A stretch of 34,944 nt of DNA from Candidatus Gastranaerophilales bacterium (GTDB lineage Bacteria > Cyanobacteriota > Vampirovibrionia > Gastranaerophilales > Gastranaerophilaceae). Positions 15,318 through 24,700 of the stretch are shown here, in pieces (the stretch's first letter is position 1; the number at the start of each line of letters is the position of its first letter). Below the pieces are notes generated by a model. The model had not been told where the DNA came from, ran no database searches, and saw nothing but the letters and a program-made list of their open reading frames with translations. The translations under genes were made by a program, and so were the position numbers. The stretch is from assembly GCA_944322755.1 (NCBI GenBank), contig CALUPY010000026.1:1-34944 (forward strand), read 5' to 3'.

Positions 15318-16532
15318 ATGAAAAAATACGGATTTATATGGCTTCCGGTTTTGAGTATAGCAATAGCCGCTTTCATTTCGAACACGGTATTTGCATACAG
15401 CCCGCAACAGCTCTATGATCAGGTCTGGAAACTTGTTAATACAAAATACGTTGACCATACAAACAATGAACAGGACTGGAAACGCTGGAAAAACAAATAC
15501 GACAAAGTTATCAAAACCGATGAAGATGCGTATGTTGCAATAGATACCATGCTGACCAGCCTCAATGACCCTTACACAAAATTCCTTAACCCGAAAGATT
15601 TTGAAGAAGAAACAAGCTCTATTAAAGGCTCACTAAAAGGTATCGGTGTACAAATCGGACTCAGAGAAGGAAAGCTTATTATCATTGCTCCTATCGAGGA
15701 TACACCTGGAGAAAAAGCAGGTTTGCAATCAGAAGATGAGATACTCGAAATCGACGGAAAATCAACTAAAGGTATCACTATAGACAAAGCTGCAGACCAG
15801 ATTAGGGGTGAAGAAGGCACCTATGTTACTCTTTTAATTAAGAGAAAAAATCAGGAAAACAAGCTCTACAAAATCCAACGTGCCGAAATTGAACTCAAAT
15901 CGGTTTCCACAAAAACACCTACGATGGCAAAAATAGATGACAGCTTAGGATATATAAGACTCAGCTCTTTCATCAGCAAGAATGCAGCAGGAGAGTTTGA
16001 AGCGGCAATAAAACAATATGAAGACAAAAAAGGCTATATTATAGACCTCAGGTCAAATCCCGGCGGATTGCTCAGCAATGCAATCATCATCTCTGATATG
16101 TTTCTTAACGGCGGAATCATTGTAAGCACTGTTGACAGAGACGGTTACAAAGAAACAACAAAAGCAACCAGAAATTACATAACAGACAAACCTATTGTAA
16201 TCCTTATAAATAAAGGCAGTGCATCTGCCAGTGAAATTTTTGCAGGTGCAATGAAGGATAACAAACGTGCATTGATTGTGGGTGAAAATTCTTTCGGAAA
16301 AGGGCTTGTACAAGAAGTTAACAAACTTCTCGGCGGCAGCGGTGCTAATATCACTATCCAAAAATATTTAACACCAAACGGCACCGATATCAACAAAAAA
16401 GGCATTGCTCCGGATGTTACAGTAGAACTTACCGAAGAAAATGTAAAAAATAAAGACGATGTTCAACTTAAAAAAGCAAACGAGCTGCTTTTGCAAATGG
16501 TTCAAAACGAAACAAAAACAGCGAAAAAATAA
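15318..16532 (+). CDS. Carboxyl-terminal processing protease (S41A, CtpA family)
   Basis: A secreted or periplasmic serine protease that trims C-termini of envelope proteins; in cyanobacteria and chloroplasts relatives mature the D1 protein, which this organism is unlikely to have. From the ATG at 15318 the 404-residue protein starts with a Sec signal peptide (MKK then a hydrophobic core, cleavage likely after VFA at about residue 27). A PDZ domain follows (about 100-180, GIGVQIGLREGKLIIIAP). The catalytic dyad is S303 in GSASASEIF and K328 in SFGKG, 25 residues apart as in the family. In-frame upstream starts lie in the promoter; a TTG at 15306 with AGAGGA upstream is an alternative. The gene has its own promoter and terminator. 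Confidence 0.93.
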   Translation: MKKYGFIWLPVLSIAIAAFISNTVFAYSPQQLYDQVWKLVNTKYVDHTNNEQDWKRWKNKYDKVIKTDEDAYVAIDTMLTSLNDPYTKFLNPKDFEEETSSIKGSLKGIGVQIGLREGKLIIIAPIEDTPGEKAGLQSEDEILEIDGKSTKGITIDKAADQIRGEEGTYVTLLIKRKNQENKLYKIQRAEIELKSVSTKTPTMAKIDDSLGYIRLSSFISKNAAGEFEAAIKQYEDKKGYIIDLRSNPGGLLSNAIIISDMFLNGGIIVSTVDRDGYKETTKATRNYITDKPIVILINKGSASASEIFAGAMKDNKRALIVGENSFGKGLVQEVNKLLGGSGANITIQKYLTPNGTDINKKGIAPDVTVELTEENVKNKDDVQLKKANELLLQMVQNETKTAKK

Positions 16533-16558
16533 TTTAAAAGAGTTGAGGATTAATAAAA

Positions 16559-16594
16559 GGACGCCCGGATATAAAAAATTCCGGCGTTCTTTTT
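16559..16594 (+). terminator. Terminator of the ctp protease gene
   Basis: Stem GGACGCC(C)GGA (16559-16569) with TCCGGCGTTC (16580-16589), ten pairs including one G-T and one bulged C, followed by five T. Confidence 0.8.
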
Positions 16595-16631
16595 ATGTAC
16601 ATACGTTTAATTTCCATTTTTGTTATGTGCG

Positions 16632-16640
16632 TGGTAAAAT
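16632..16640 (+). promoter_or_regulatory. Extended -10 promoter of secA
   Basis: TGGTAAAAT fits TGnTAnnAT, 37 bases before the secA ATG. A poor -35 (TTTCCA, 16611-16616) is 18 bases upstream of the -10 hexamer. Confidence 0.4.
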
Positions 16641-16677
16641 CATAGTTGAATAAACACTTTAGACTTGAGGAATTATA

Positions 16678-19470
16678 ATGAATATTACTGATATGTTACT
16701 GTCACTTTTAGGCAATCCTAATGAAAAGAAAGTTAATAAGGTAAAACCTATTGTTGACCATATAAATGCATTAGAACCCGAGATGGCGGCTCTTTCTGAT
16801 GATGAACTGCGTGCAAAGACTGATGAATTTAAAGAAATTTTAAACAACAGAGAATTTTCTTCTGACTTTAAAAAAGACAGAGCACTGGAAAAAGCAGCAC
16901 TGGACAAAATCCTTCCTGAAGCTTTTGCCGTAGTCAGAGAAGCAGGTAAAAGAGTTTTGAACATGCGTCATTTTGATGTTCAGCTCATTGGCGGATATTT
17001 TCTGCATAACGGTCATATTGCCGAAATGAGAACAGGTGAAGGTAAAACTCTTGTTGCTACTCTACCGGCTTACTTAAATGCATTGACAGGTAAAGGCGTA
17101 CATATCATCACCGTAAACGACTATCTGGCCAAACGTGACAGTGAATGGATGGGAAAAATCTTCAGATTCCTCGGATTGACTGTCGGTGTTATTCTCTCAA
17201 ACTCAAGAGATGAGTTTGAATTTGAACGCAAAAAAGCGGCATATGCCTGTGATATTACCTACGGAACAAACAATGAATTCGGCTTTGACTATCTCAGAGA
17301 TAACATGGCAGGCAGTATGGAACAGCTTGTACAAAGACCGTACAATTACGCTATTATAGACGAAGTTGACAGTATTTTAATAGACGAAGCCAGAACCCCT
17401 CTTATCATAAGCGGACGTCTGGAACAGTCAGCAGAACTCTACAGGGTAATGGCTCAGGTCGCTCCTAAAATGGAAAAAGTTAAACATTATGAGGTCGATG
17501 AGAAGAATAAAAATGTTATCCTGACAGAAGAAGGTATAGACAAAGCAGAAGAGCTTCTCGGTATTGAGGATTTATTTGATGTCGAAAACCAGTATGCACA
17601 CCATCTTTTACAAGCATTGAAGGCAAAAGAACTTTATCAGAAAGATACAGACTATGTTGTAAAAGACGGCGAAGTCGTTATTGTTGATGAATTTACAGGC
17701 AGATTAATGGAGGGCAGACGCTGGTCTGACGGACTTCATCAGGCTGTTGAAGCAAAAGAAAACGTAAAAATTCAGGATGAAACACAGACTCTTGCAAGCA
17801 TAACTTTCCAGAATCTGTTCCGCCTTTACCCGAAGCTGTCCGGTATGACCGGTACTGCGATGACAGAAGAAGCAGAATTCGGCAAGATATATAACCTTGA
17901 AGTAACAACAATTCCTACCAACAAAAAAGATATAAGAATTGACATGCCGGATGTCATTTATAAATCACAAAAACAGAAATATCTGGCGGTTGTGAATGAA
18001 ATTATTGAAATGCACGAAAAGGGCAGACCGGTTCTTGTAGGTACAATTAGTATCGATAAATCCGAATATATTTCATCCCTGCTCACAAAACGCGGCATAA
18101 AACACAATGTTTTGAACGCAAAACACCATGAAAAAGAAGCTTATATTATTGCACAGGCGGGACGTTCCGGTGCTGTTACAATAGCAACAAACATGGCAGG
18201 ACGAGGCACCGACATTCTTCTGGGCGGTAACCCTGAATACCTTGCAAAAGAAGAGCTTGAAAAAAGAAATATAACACCGGAAAATACACCGGACTATGAA
18301 GAAAAGAAAAATGATGCACTGGCTGAGGCACGCGCAATCACAGAAAAAGAACATCAAAAGGTTGTAGAAGCCGGCGGTTTGCATGTTGTTGGTACGGAAA
18401 GACATGAATCCAGACGTATCGACAACCAGCTAAGAGGCCGTGCAGCAAGACAGGGCGACCCGGGTTCAACAAGATTTTTCTTATCACTTGAAGACGATTT
18501 GATGAGAATATTCGGCGGACAAAAAATCATAAGCCTTATGGATACATTAAATACAGAAGAGGATATGAGAATCGAATCCCCTCTGATTACACGCCAGATA
18601 CAAGCAGCGCAGAGAAAAGTCGAAACTTATCACTTTGATATAAGAAAAAGCGTACTTGAATACGACGATGTTATGAACATTCAGCGTGAAAAGCTCTATA
18701 GCCAGAGACGCAAAGTACTAAAAGGTGAAAATATTTATCCTGATATTCTTTATATGATAGAAAGAGAAATTGACAGGCTCATAAAAAGCTACATCTCTCC
18801 CGGTATGAATCCGCAGGAATACATCTACGAAGATATGCAGGGATTGATAAAAGAGCTGCACTCGCTTATTCCTCAGCTTGGATATCTTGAAGTAAAAAAT
18901 ATTCAGGGACTCGGATATGACAGCATGTACAACAAGCTCAAAGACGAAGCTATACAGGCATACAGAGACCATGAAGAAAAAACAATCGAGTTTTATAATA
19001 ACATTGCTTCACAGTATGATGAAAATTATCTGAAAGAAGAACCGTTTGCAGCGCACAATGTTATGAGAAATATTGAAAAAGATATTCTGTTAAGGGTTGT
19101 GGACAATAAATGGATTGACCACTTACACAACATTGATATGCTCAGAGACGGTATCGGATTAAGAGCATACGGACAAAAAGATCCTCTTATTGAATACAAA
19201 AAAGAAGCTTACGATTTATTCAATAACATGATTTTTGAAATTCAATCTGAAACAGTTAAATATCTGTTCAGAACACGCTTTGGTGTACAGATTGTTGAAC
19301 GCAGGGATGAAAGTGAAATAGACACGGCGCTGTCTAAAGCCGCAAAATCATTTCAGCCGGCAGAAGAAGACGAAAGCTTTATTCAGGCTGATGAAAAAGT
19401 CGGAAGAAATGACCCGTGTCCCTGCGGCAGCGGCAAAAAATACAAGCACTGCTGCGGTAAGAATAAGTAA
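16678..19470 (+). CDS. secA: Preprotein translocase ATPase SecA
   Basis: The motor ATPase that drives proteins through SecYEG. The 930-residue protein has Walker A MRTGEGKT (117-124), the DEAD-type Walker B DEVD at 228-231 within IIDEVDSILIDEART, and the preprotein cross-linking domain. NBD2 carries ATNMAGRGTDILLGGN and ERHESRRIDNQLRGRAARQG. The C-terminal zinc finger is NDPCPCGSGKKYKHCC (C914, C916, C925 with C926/H924), which binds SecB or ribosomes. The start has GAGG at good spacing. Single-gene transcript with its own promoter and a terminator. No SecB is in the window. Confidence 0.98.
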   Translation: MNITDMLLSLLGNPNEKKVNKVKPIVDHINALEPEMAALSDDELRAKTDEFKEILNNREFSSDFKKDRALEKAALDKILPEAFAVVREAGKRVLNMRHFDVQLIGGYFLHNGHIAEMRTGEGKTLVATLPAYLNALTGKGVHIITVNDYLAKRDSEWMGKIFRFLGLTVGVILSNSRDEFEFERKKAAYACDITYGTNNEFGFDYLRDNMAGSMEQLVQRPYNYAIIDEVDSILIDEARTPLIISGRLEQSAELYRVMAQVAPKMEKVKHYEVDEKNKNVILTEEGIDKAEELLGIEDLFDVENQYAHHLLQALKAKELYQKDTDYVVKDGEVVIVDEFTGRLMEGRRWSDGLHQAVEAKENVKIQDETQTLASITFQNLFRLYPKLSGMTGTAMTEEAEFGKIYNLEVTTIPTNKKDIRIDMPDVIYKSQKQKYLAVVNEIIEMHEKGRPVLVGTISIDKSEYISSLLTKRGIKHNVLNAKHHEKEAYIIAQAGRSGAVTIATNMAGRGTDILLGGNPEYLAKEELEKRNITPENTPDYEEKKNDALAEARAITEKEHQKVVEAGGLHVVGTERHESRRIDNQLRGRAARQGDPGSTRFFLSLEDDLMRIFGGQKIISLMDTLNTEEDMRIESPLITRQIQAAQRKVETYHFDIRKSVLEYDDVMNIQREKLYSQRRKVLKGENIYPDILYMIEREIDRLIKSYISPGMNPQEYIYEDMQGLIKELHSLIPQLGYLEVKNIQGLGYDSMYNKLKDEAIQAYRDHEEKTIEFYNNIASQYDENYLKEEPFAAHNVMRNIEKDILLRVVDNKWIDHLHNIDMLRDGIGLRAYGQKDPLIEYKKEAYDLFNNMIFEIQSETVKYLFRTRFGVQIVERRDESEIDTALSKAAKSFQPAEEDESFIQADEKVGRNDPCPCGSGKKYKHCCGKNK

Positions 19471-19472
19471 CA

Positions 19473-19501
19473 AAAAAATCCGGTATTTAACCGGATTTTT
19501 T
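19473..19501. terminator. Bidirectional terminator between secA and the MNT/HEPN pair
   Basis: A 12-bp stem AAAAAATCCGGT (19473-19484) / ACCGGATTTTTT (19490-19501) with a 5-base loop. Its A- and T-runs make it work in both directions. It touches the stop codon of the minus-strand gene. Confidence 0.85.
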
Positions 19502-19793
19502 AAAACTCGATTTTGACAAGAGACGGTTTGATTAGTTCGTAAAAATAGTCCTCTATTTTAGCTTTGTCACTTATTTTTACAACATACGGAATTCTGCTCT
19601 CGTTGAATTTCATTTCAACTTCTTCTATTATCCCGGCTTTTATATCTTCTGCCGACTCAGCAAGGATGTCAAGGTCAGAGGATTTTGTAAAATCACCCTT
19701 AACCCTCGAGCCATAATAGTAAAAAGTATAAGGATAATCTTTTAATATTTCTTTTATAATTTTTTCTTCGTTTTCCGTAACACCTTTAATCAT
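19500..19793 (-). CDS. MNT-type nucleotidyltransferase, antitoxin of a HEPN/MNT pair
   Basis: A minimal nucleotidyltransferase of 97 residues. The signature GS-x10-DxD is exact: G28 S29, then D40 and D42 in GSRVKGDFTKSSDLD. In characterised MntA proteins this fold AMPylates the HEPN toxin on a tyrosine. The third acidic residue is normally in a 'VD(L/V)' strand after IP-x. Here the strand reads IPYVVKISD, so a lysine (K76) stands where the aspartate is expected, and catalysis may be impaired or use another acid (D79). It overlaps the upstream HEPN gene by 8 bases. The family is also known as HI0073-like. The assignment to an active antitoxin is inference. Confidence 0.82.
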   Translation of the reverse strand: MIKGVTENEEKIIKEILKDYPYTFYYYGSRVKGDFTKSSDLDILAESAEDIKAGIIEEVEMKFNESRIPYVVKISDKAKIEDYFYELIKPSLVKIEF

Positions 19794-20205
19794 CTGTCAA
19801 AATTCCATCCAGACTGTTTATTAAAAATTCTGTATCCTTGATAAATTCAGGGATTATGTCAAGTATCGGAAGCGTCATTTTCTCTCTGTATTCATGAGAG
19901 GTAAGATTTCTTTTTTCTCTGTAATCTGCCCAGTTTTCAAAACTTTTTATAAGTCCTAGACCATACATTTCTCTGAAAATATTGTTCACTGAGAGGTCTT
20001 TTTCTGTTTTGTCGTACTCTTTTTTCAAAAATTTATTCATAATTTTTTTTGCAGATTCATACGTATATTCGAAACGCTGGATACAAGAATCTTTTATATA
20101 GCCTTTGAGTTTTTCATCCTCCTGCAGATTGTAATCTTTGTAACACTCTTTGAGGGTTTCAAAACTTTTTTTCAGTATTGTTAAATCAAGTTCGGATTTT
20201 TTCAT
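19786..20205 (-). CDS. HEPN-domain toxin (HepT / HI0074-like nucleotidyltransferase partner)
   Basis: A 139-residue all-helical protein of the HI0074 family. The HEPN RNase motif R-x4-H-x-Y is present as R99-NLTS-H104-E-Y106 in KRNLTSHEY. In characterised HepT toxins R and H make the RNase site, and the Y is the residue AMPylated by the antitoxin. The preceding ENWADYREKRNLTSH is typical of the family. It is the first gene of the pair, with its own extended -10 promoter (TGTTATAAT) and a short leader. The antitoxin gene overlaps its end by 8 bases. Family members have been described both as toxin-antitoxin modules and as uncharacterised substrate-binding subunits, so the toxin role is likely but not certain. 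Confidence 0.85.
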   Translation of the reverse strand: MKKSELDLTILKKSFETLKECYKDYNLQEDEKLKGYIKDSCIQRFEYTYESAKKIMNKFLKKEYDKTEKDLSVNNIFREMYGLGLIKSFENWADYREKRNLTSHEYREKMTLPILDIIPEFIKDTEFLINSLDGILTDD

Positions 20206-20223
20206 AAATACTTCTTTTTTTTG

Positions 20224-20232
20224 ATTATAACA
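20224..20232 (-). promoter_or_regulatory. Extended -10 promoter of the HEPN/MNT pair
   Basis: Minus strand TGTTATAAT, a perfect extended -10, about 18 bases before the start codon at 20205. It sits immediately after the terminator of the upstream gene, so the pair is an independent unit with a very short leader. Confidence 0.55.
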
Positions 20233-20235
20233 TAC

Positions 20236-20270
20236 AAAAAGCTCCCTGTTTCTTAAAACAGAGAGCTTTT
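20236..20270 (-). terminator. Terminator of the small membrane protein gene
   Basis: Stem AAAAGCTC (20237-20244) / GAGCTTTT (20263-20270), one mismatch, then CTGTTT (20246-20251) / AAACAG (20256-20261) with loop CTTA. On the minus strand five T follow. Confidence 0.8.
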
Positions 20271-20293
20271 GAATTTTTATAGTTTTTTAGTTA

Positions 20294-20740
20294 TTAGTCT
20301 TTATCGTCGTCCTTGTCATCGGCTTTTTCAGTTTTCTCTGTATCTGCCGGTTTCACTTCTGGTTTTACTTCCTGTTTTTTCTCTGCACTCTGGCTGGCAG
20401 TAGCAGCTTTTTGTTCAGCCTTTTCCGCTTTTGCAGCTTTTTTATCTTTTAAAAACTTGTCAGCAGCCTCAGTTATACCTACACCGCCTGCAAAACCTAT
20501 TGCAGCCATTACTAAAGTGTTTATTGCTTTAAATACAATACTTTTAGCAGAACGGAAACCGGCAATTGCCGAACCTAAAGTAATTATGCCGATACCAACC
20601 TGATGAGATACAGGCTTTTTGGTAAAGTTTACAATATCAGAAACATAAAAATCGGATTTTTTCTCTTTTTGCGCAGTTGTGTTAGCAGTCTGTTGTGTTT
20701 GTGAATTTGTAGTAGCTGTAATTACCGGTGGTATTTGCAT
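20294..20740 (-). CDS. Uncharacterised small membrane protein with charged C-terminal tail
   Basis: I do not recognise this 148-residue protein. A polar Gln/Thr-rich start (1-30) is followed by two glycine- and alanine-rich hydrophobic segments, about 48-62 (VGIGIITLGSAIAGF) and 73-90 (INTLVMAAIGFAGGVGIT), separated by FRSAKSIVFKA. From residue 95 to the end it is Lys/Glu/Ala/Asp repeats ending in a run of Asp. This suggests a hairpin membrane protein with a disordered acidic/basic tail. The N-terminus has no classic signal peptide. An AAGGAG ribosome site and a terminator support a real single-gene unit. It could be a lineage-specific envelope protein, but nothing identifies a function. Confidence 0.7.
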   Translation of the reverse strand: MQIPPVITATTNSQTQQTANTTAQKEKKSDFYVSDIVNFTKKPVSHQVGIGIITLGSAIAGFRSAKSIVFKAINTLVMAAIGFAGGVGITEAADKFLKDKKAAKAEKAEQKAATASQSAEKKQEVKPEVKPADTEKTEKADDKDDDKD

Positions 20741-20842
20741 AATATACTCCTTATCTTATGACCGTGCAATATGTGTATTCAAAATACCATAAATAATTTT
20801 TTTTGTTAGTTTGAGCATAAATTTTTTACTAAACTTAATATG

Positions 20843-21718
20843 TTATGCTGTTTCCTGCTGCTGATGCGGATGATAAGGAACTACGTACAAATCTCCGTAA
20901 AACTCCTCCTGCACCAGATCAATATCACTCTCTGCAGAAAGGAATAACAGGGCAATATATGCTGAAATCTTATCCATTCCAAGCAGGGTCAAAGTTTTCA
21001 GTTCAACTTTTTCTTCCGTCGCAAAAATTCTTTCCAGATTTTCTCTTAACACATCCACACTTTTTTCGATATACTCGTCATGCGCAAGGTTTACTATATC
21101 ATCCGGAGTCAATCTTGCATAAGAACGGACTCTTCTTTTTGCACGTTCATGTGCATTTTTAAGAGCCTGTTTTCTGTCCAGTTCTTCATAAAATTGCAAT
21201 TGCTTAATCAGGTCTTTCAAATTGACCATACGGCTTCTGTTAAGACGAACGCTGGTTCTCCTTTGAAGCACTTCATCAAGCGAAATGACATTATTTGTGC
21301 TGATTTCAGAATCAGCCGCCATCATATCATCCCAGTCATCATCAGTATAGTCCAGCTCATCCTGCGGTGTATCCTCAAACTGTGAAGCATCTATGCCTTC
21401 AAGGACGTTTGATTTTAGCCGCAAAAGTATTGCCGCAAAAAGCAATGTTCTGCCTGTAAGTCTCAGATTCTGTGATTTGAGCTGGAACAAATGAGCGAGA
21501 TATTTGTCGGTAATATCGACAATATCTACATTCCAGGGGTCAATCTTTCCGGACTTTGCCATCTGAACAAGAATGGCAATTCCGTCAGCCTGTTCGTAAA
21601 CTTCCTGTTCAAGATCTTCTGTGTTAGTTGAAATCATCTCCATATCGTCAAGACTTGAAGCAGTTGCGGCTGACTCTGTATAAAAGCTTTGTGCGTGATT
21701 TTCGGCTGTTTCTGTCAT
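20843..21718 (-). CDS. scpA: Segregation and condensation protein A
   Basis: ScpA is the kleisin that bridges the two heads of the SMC dimer. The 291-residue protein contains the ScpA signature DGIAILVQMAKSGKIDPWNV and DIVDITDKYLAHL at about 43-77, and the middle LLFAAILLRLKSN. The C-terminal winged-helix region that binds the SMC cap follows. There is an extra N-terminal segment of about 40 polar residues. The ATG begins 1 base after the smc stop codon, so the two are translationally coupled. scpB, the third subunit, is not in the window. No terminator was seen in the 102 bases before the next minus-strand gene. Confidence 0.93.
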   Translation of the reverse strand: MTETAENHAQSFYTESAATASSLDDMEMISTNTEDLEQEVYEQADGIAILVQMAKSGKIDPWNVDIVDITDKYLAHLFQLKSQNLRLTGRTLLFAAILLRLKSNVLEGIDASQFEDTPQDELDYTDDDWDDMMAADSEISTNNVISLDEVLQRRTSVRLNRSRMVNLKDLIKQLQFYEELDRKQALKNAHERAKRRVRSYARLTPDDIVNLAHDEYIEKSVDVLRENLERIFATEEKVELKTLTLLGMDKISAYIALLFLSAESDIDLVQEEFYGDLYVVPYHPHQQQETA

Positions 21719-21719
21719 A

Positions 21720-24700
21720 CTAGTCCCTTAATTTTACACCGGTGACACGTGTAATTCCTTTTTCTTTTTGTGTAACGCCGATTGTCCTATTAGCTGATTC
21801 TATCATAGGTTTCCTGTGACTAACTACTACAAACTGCGTATTTTTTGCCTGATTTTTAACCATTTCTGCAAGTTTTTCTACATTGATACCGTCAAGGTTT
21901 GCATCAACTTCGTCAAACGCATAAAATGGTGCCGGCATGTATTTCTGGATGGCAAATACAAAAGCAAGTGCCGTCAATGATTTTTCACCGCCTGACATAA
22001 GGTTCAATCTTTGTTTTTCTTTGTCTCTGGGTTTTGCTTCAATCGTCATACCGCCTTCAAAAGGAGAATCAGGATTGTCCAGAACAAGTGTCCCCTCGCC
22101 TTCCGAGAGCGTATGGAAAATTTCTTTAAAGTTGTCGTTTATATTGTTGTAGGTAGTGAGGAAGGTTTCTTTTTTCAAATCCTCATACCCTTTCATTCTT
22201 GCAAGAATCTGTTCACGCTCGGTTGAGAGTGTTTCAATTTTTGTTTTTAACTCCTGCTGGCGGACTGACACTTCGTCAAATGCCTCAATTGCACGCATGT
22301 TAACAGGCTCCATCTCTTCCATTCTTCGCTGGAGTCTCTGTATTTTTGCAGTAATTTCATCAACCGAAATATCCGACGGCTGGAGTTTTTCTATATCAAT
22401 ACCGGCTTCTTTAAGTTCTGTTCTGATGTCTTCAAGCTGCGGTTCCAGTTCTCTCCGCCTTGATTTGAAAGCTTCTATCTGCTCGGCAATTTTTTCAATA
22501 TTGAGCTGTATGACATTTTTATCTTTTTCAATATTCAAAAATTCTTCATTGACTTTATCCCGTTCTGCCTGAATTTCAGCAAGTTTTGAGCTCAATTCTT
22601 TTAACTTTTCATCAAGAACAGTGATTTTTTGTTTTAGTTCTTCTATCTCACCTTTATATCTGATTTTATCCTGTGCAAGATTTTCGTTGTCTTTGTGCAA
22701 ACCTTCGATATCTTTATGACGTGTTTCTATAATACTGTCATTAAATACGATTTCACGGTTAAATCCGTCAATATCATTGTTTCCTGTCGCAATTTTTGCC
22801 TCAATCTGTTTGATAATATTTTCTGATTCTTCTGTAAGTTTTTTCAGGTTAGTGAGCTCCTCAGGACTCATTTTTGCTTCAATTTCTTTAATTTTGTCAT
22901 CAAGCTCAAGAGTTTTGTCGTTAAGCTCTATATGTTTTTCTTCGAGTTTTTCAAGTTCTTTTTCCAGTTTTTGGATTTTGGGTTCGGTTTCTGCAATAAA
23001 CTGTTTTCTTTGCGCAATATTATTTTCATTTTCTTCTGAATTTTTCAGCAGATTTTGAAGCTCCATTTTTGCTTTGTTGTGCTCGGTCATTGTATTTGAG
23101 TAATTTATTCTGACTTTATCGAGCTTTTCTTCCAGTTCGGATTTTTTTCGCTCGAGTGCAGCATAATTATTCTCAAACTCTTTTAATCTTGCCTTATATT
23201 TTTCAAGCTCATCATCCTGTGTCTGGCTGAACTTAAGACCTGTACGTTTTGCAGAACCGCCTGTGATTGAGCCGGATTTTTCAAAAAGTTCACCCGAGAG
23301 CGTAACCATTCTGTACTGACCGATGAGTTTACGCGCCGTATTATAGTCTTCAACCACAAGCGTTTCACCCAATGCATGGAAAAAGACATTCAAATATTCG
23401 TCATCAAAGTCGATAAGATTTATCGCAAAATCAATTACCCCCTTATCTTTCGGAAGCTTCAAAGAACGCGGTGCTTTATTAATCTTGTTCATCGGCAAAA
23501 ACGTAGCACGACCTGCATTTGCACTCTTGAGAATTTCAATTGCAACTCTCGCGACTTCATCATCATCAACAACTACGTTAGCCATTCTGCCGCCCATAGC
23601 AACTTCAAGAGCAGTTGAGTATTCCTTATCCACCTGTCCGAGCTGGGCAAGCGTGGCATGAACGCCTGTAATTTTTGCATTCAAAACAGTATCAACAGCA
23701 CGTCCGAAGTTTACATCGTTGTATGCCTGCTTTTGCGCCTCCATGGAAGTGATTTTACGATAGGCTGTTTGAATATTATAGTTCAAATCACCTATTTCAT
23801 TTTTTGTTTTATCCAGTTCATACAGGGTGTTCTGCTGAATGGTTTTAAAATCCTCGAGTTCTTTTCCGAGTTCTTCAACCTGTGTTTCTAATATATCCTT
23901 GTTGCCCGCAAAATTTTTCTTGAAATCTTCAAGTTCTTCAACTTTTGTTTTGGCTTCCGACAGTTCTTTTAAAAGGTTACTCAGCTCGGACTCTAAAGGT
24001 GCCTGACTCTGGATAAGTTTTGTTTCTTCATCTTTTGTCTGTTCATATTCTTTACGGAGAGCATTTCTCTGTTCAAGATACTGGTCTGCTGTCTGGCTCA
24101 AGCCCGATACTTCCTGTAAAATTTCCATGAGCTTGTTTTTTTCTGCCTGTTTTTGTTCTTCAAGAGAGGCTAATTCATTATCTTTCTGCTCAATCTGTTC
24201 TTTGATTTTTTCGTTTTTTTCAGTAAGCTTCTGGATACCGTTTTTTGCGTTTTCAACAGTTTTCAGGTTATCCTGAATATTTTTGTCCGCAAATGTAATG
24301 GCAGATTCTTTTCTGTCTATCTGCCCTTTAATTTCTTCAACCTGCTTTTTGACCTCAATTTGTTCAGCTTCTCCCTTTTCTTTAACGAGGTCTGAGAGTT
24401 CATCCAGTTTTGCTTTGACTTGCAGAGATTGGGTTTCGAGTTTTTTGAGCTTAGAAGATTCTTCTTTTTTCTTCTTATCCGCATCAAGTATGCTTTCATG
24501 TGTTCTTTCAAGATTTTTTTTGATATCAAAGTATTTTACAGTTGATATCTGGCTTTCCAGTCCTGTTTTTTCTTCTTTTAATTTTTTGTATTTTAATGCA
24601 ACTTCCCGTTCTGATGAGAGCTGCTCAAGCCTTGCATCTACTTCTGTCAGTATGAGCGTGGATTTTTGAACTCTGTTTTCAACTGTCTCCAGTTCTCCGG

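Noticed and set aside
22156..22572. 138-codon plus-strand frame opposite smc
   Set aside because: Ser/Phe/Leu-rich translation of the antisense of coiled-coil codons; smc is clearly the coding strand.
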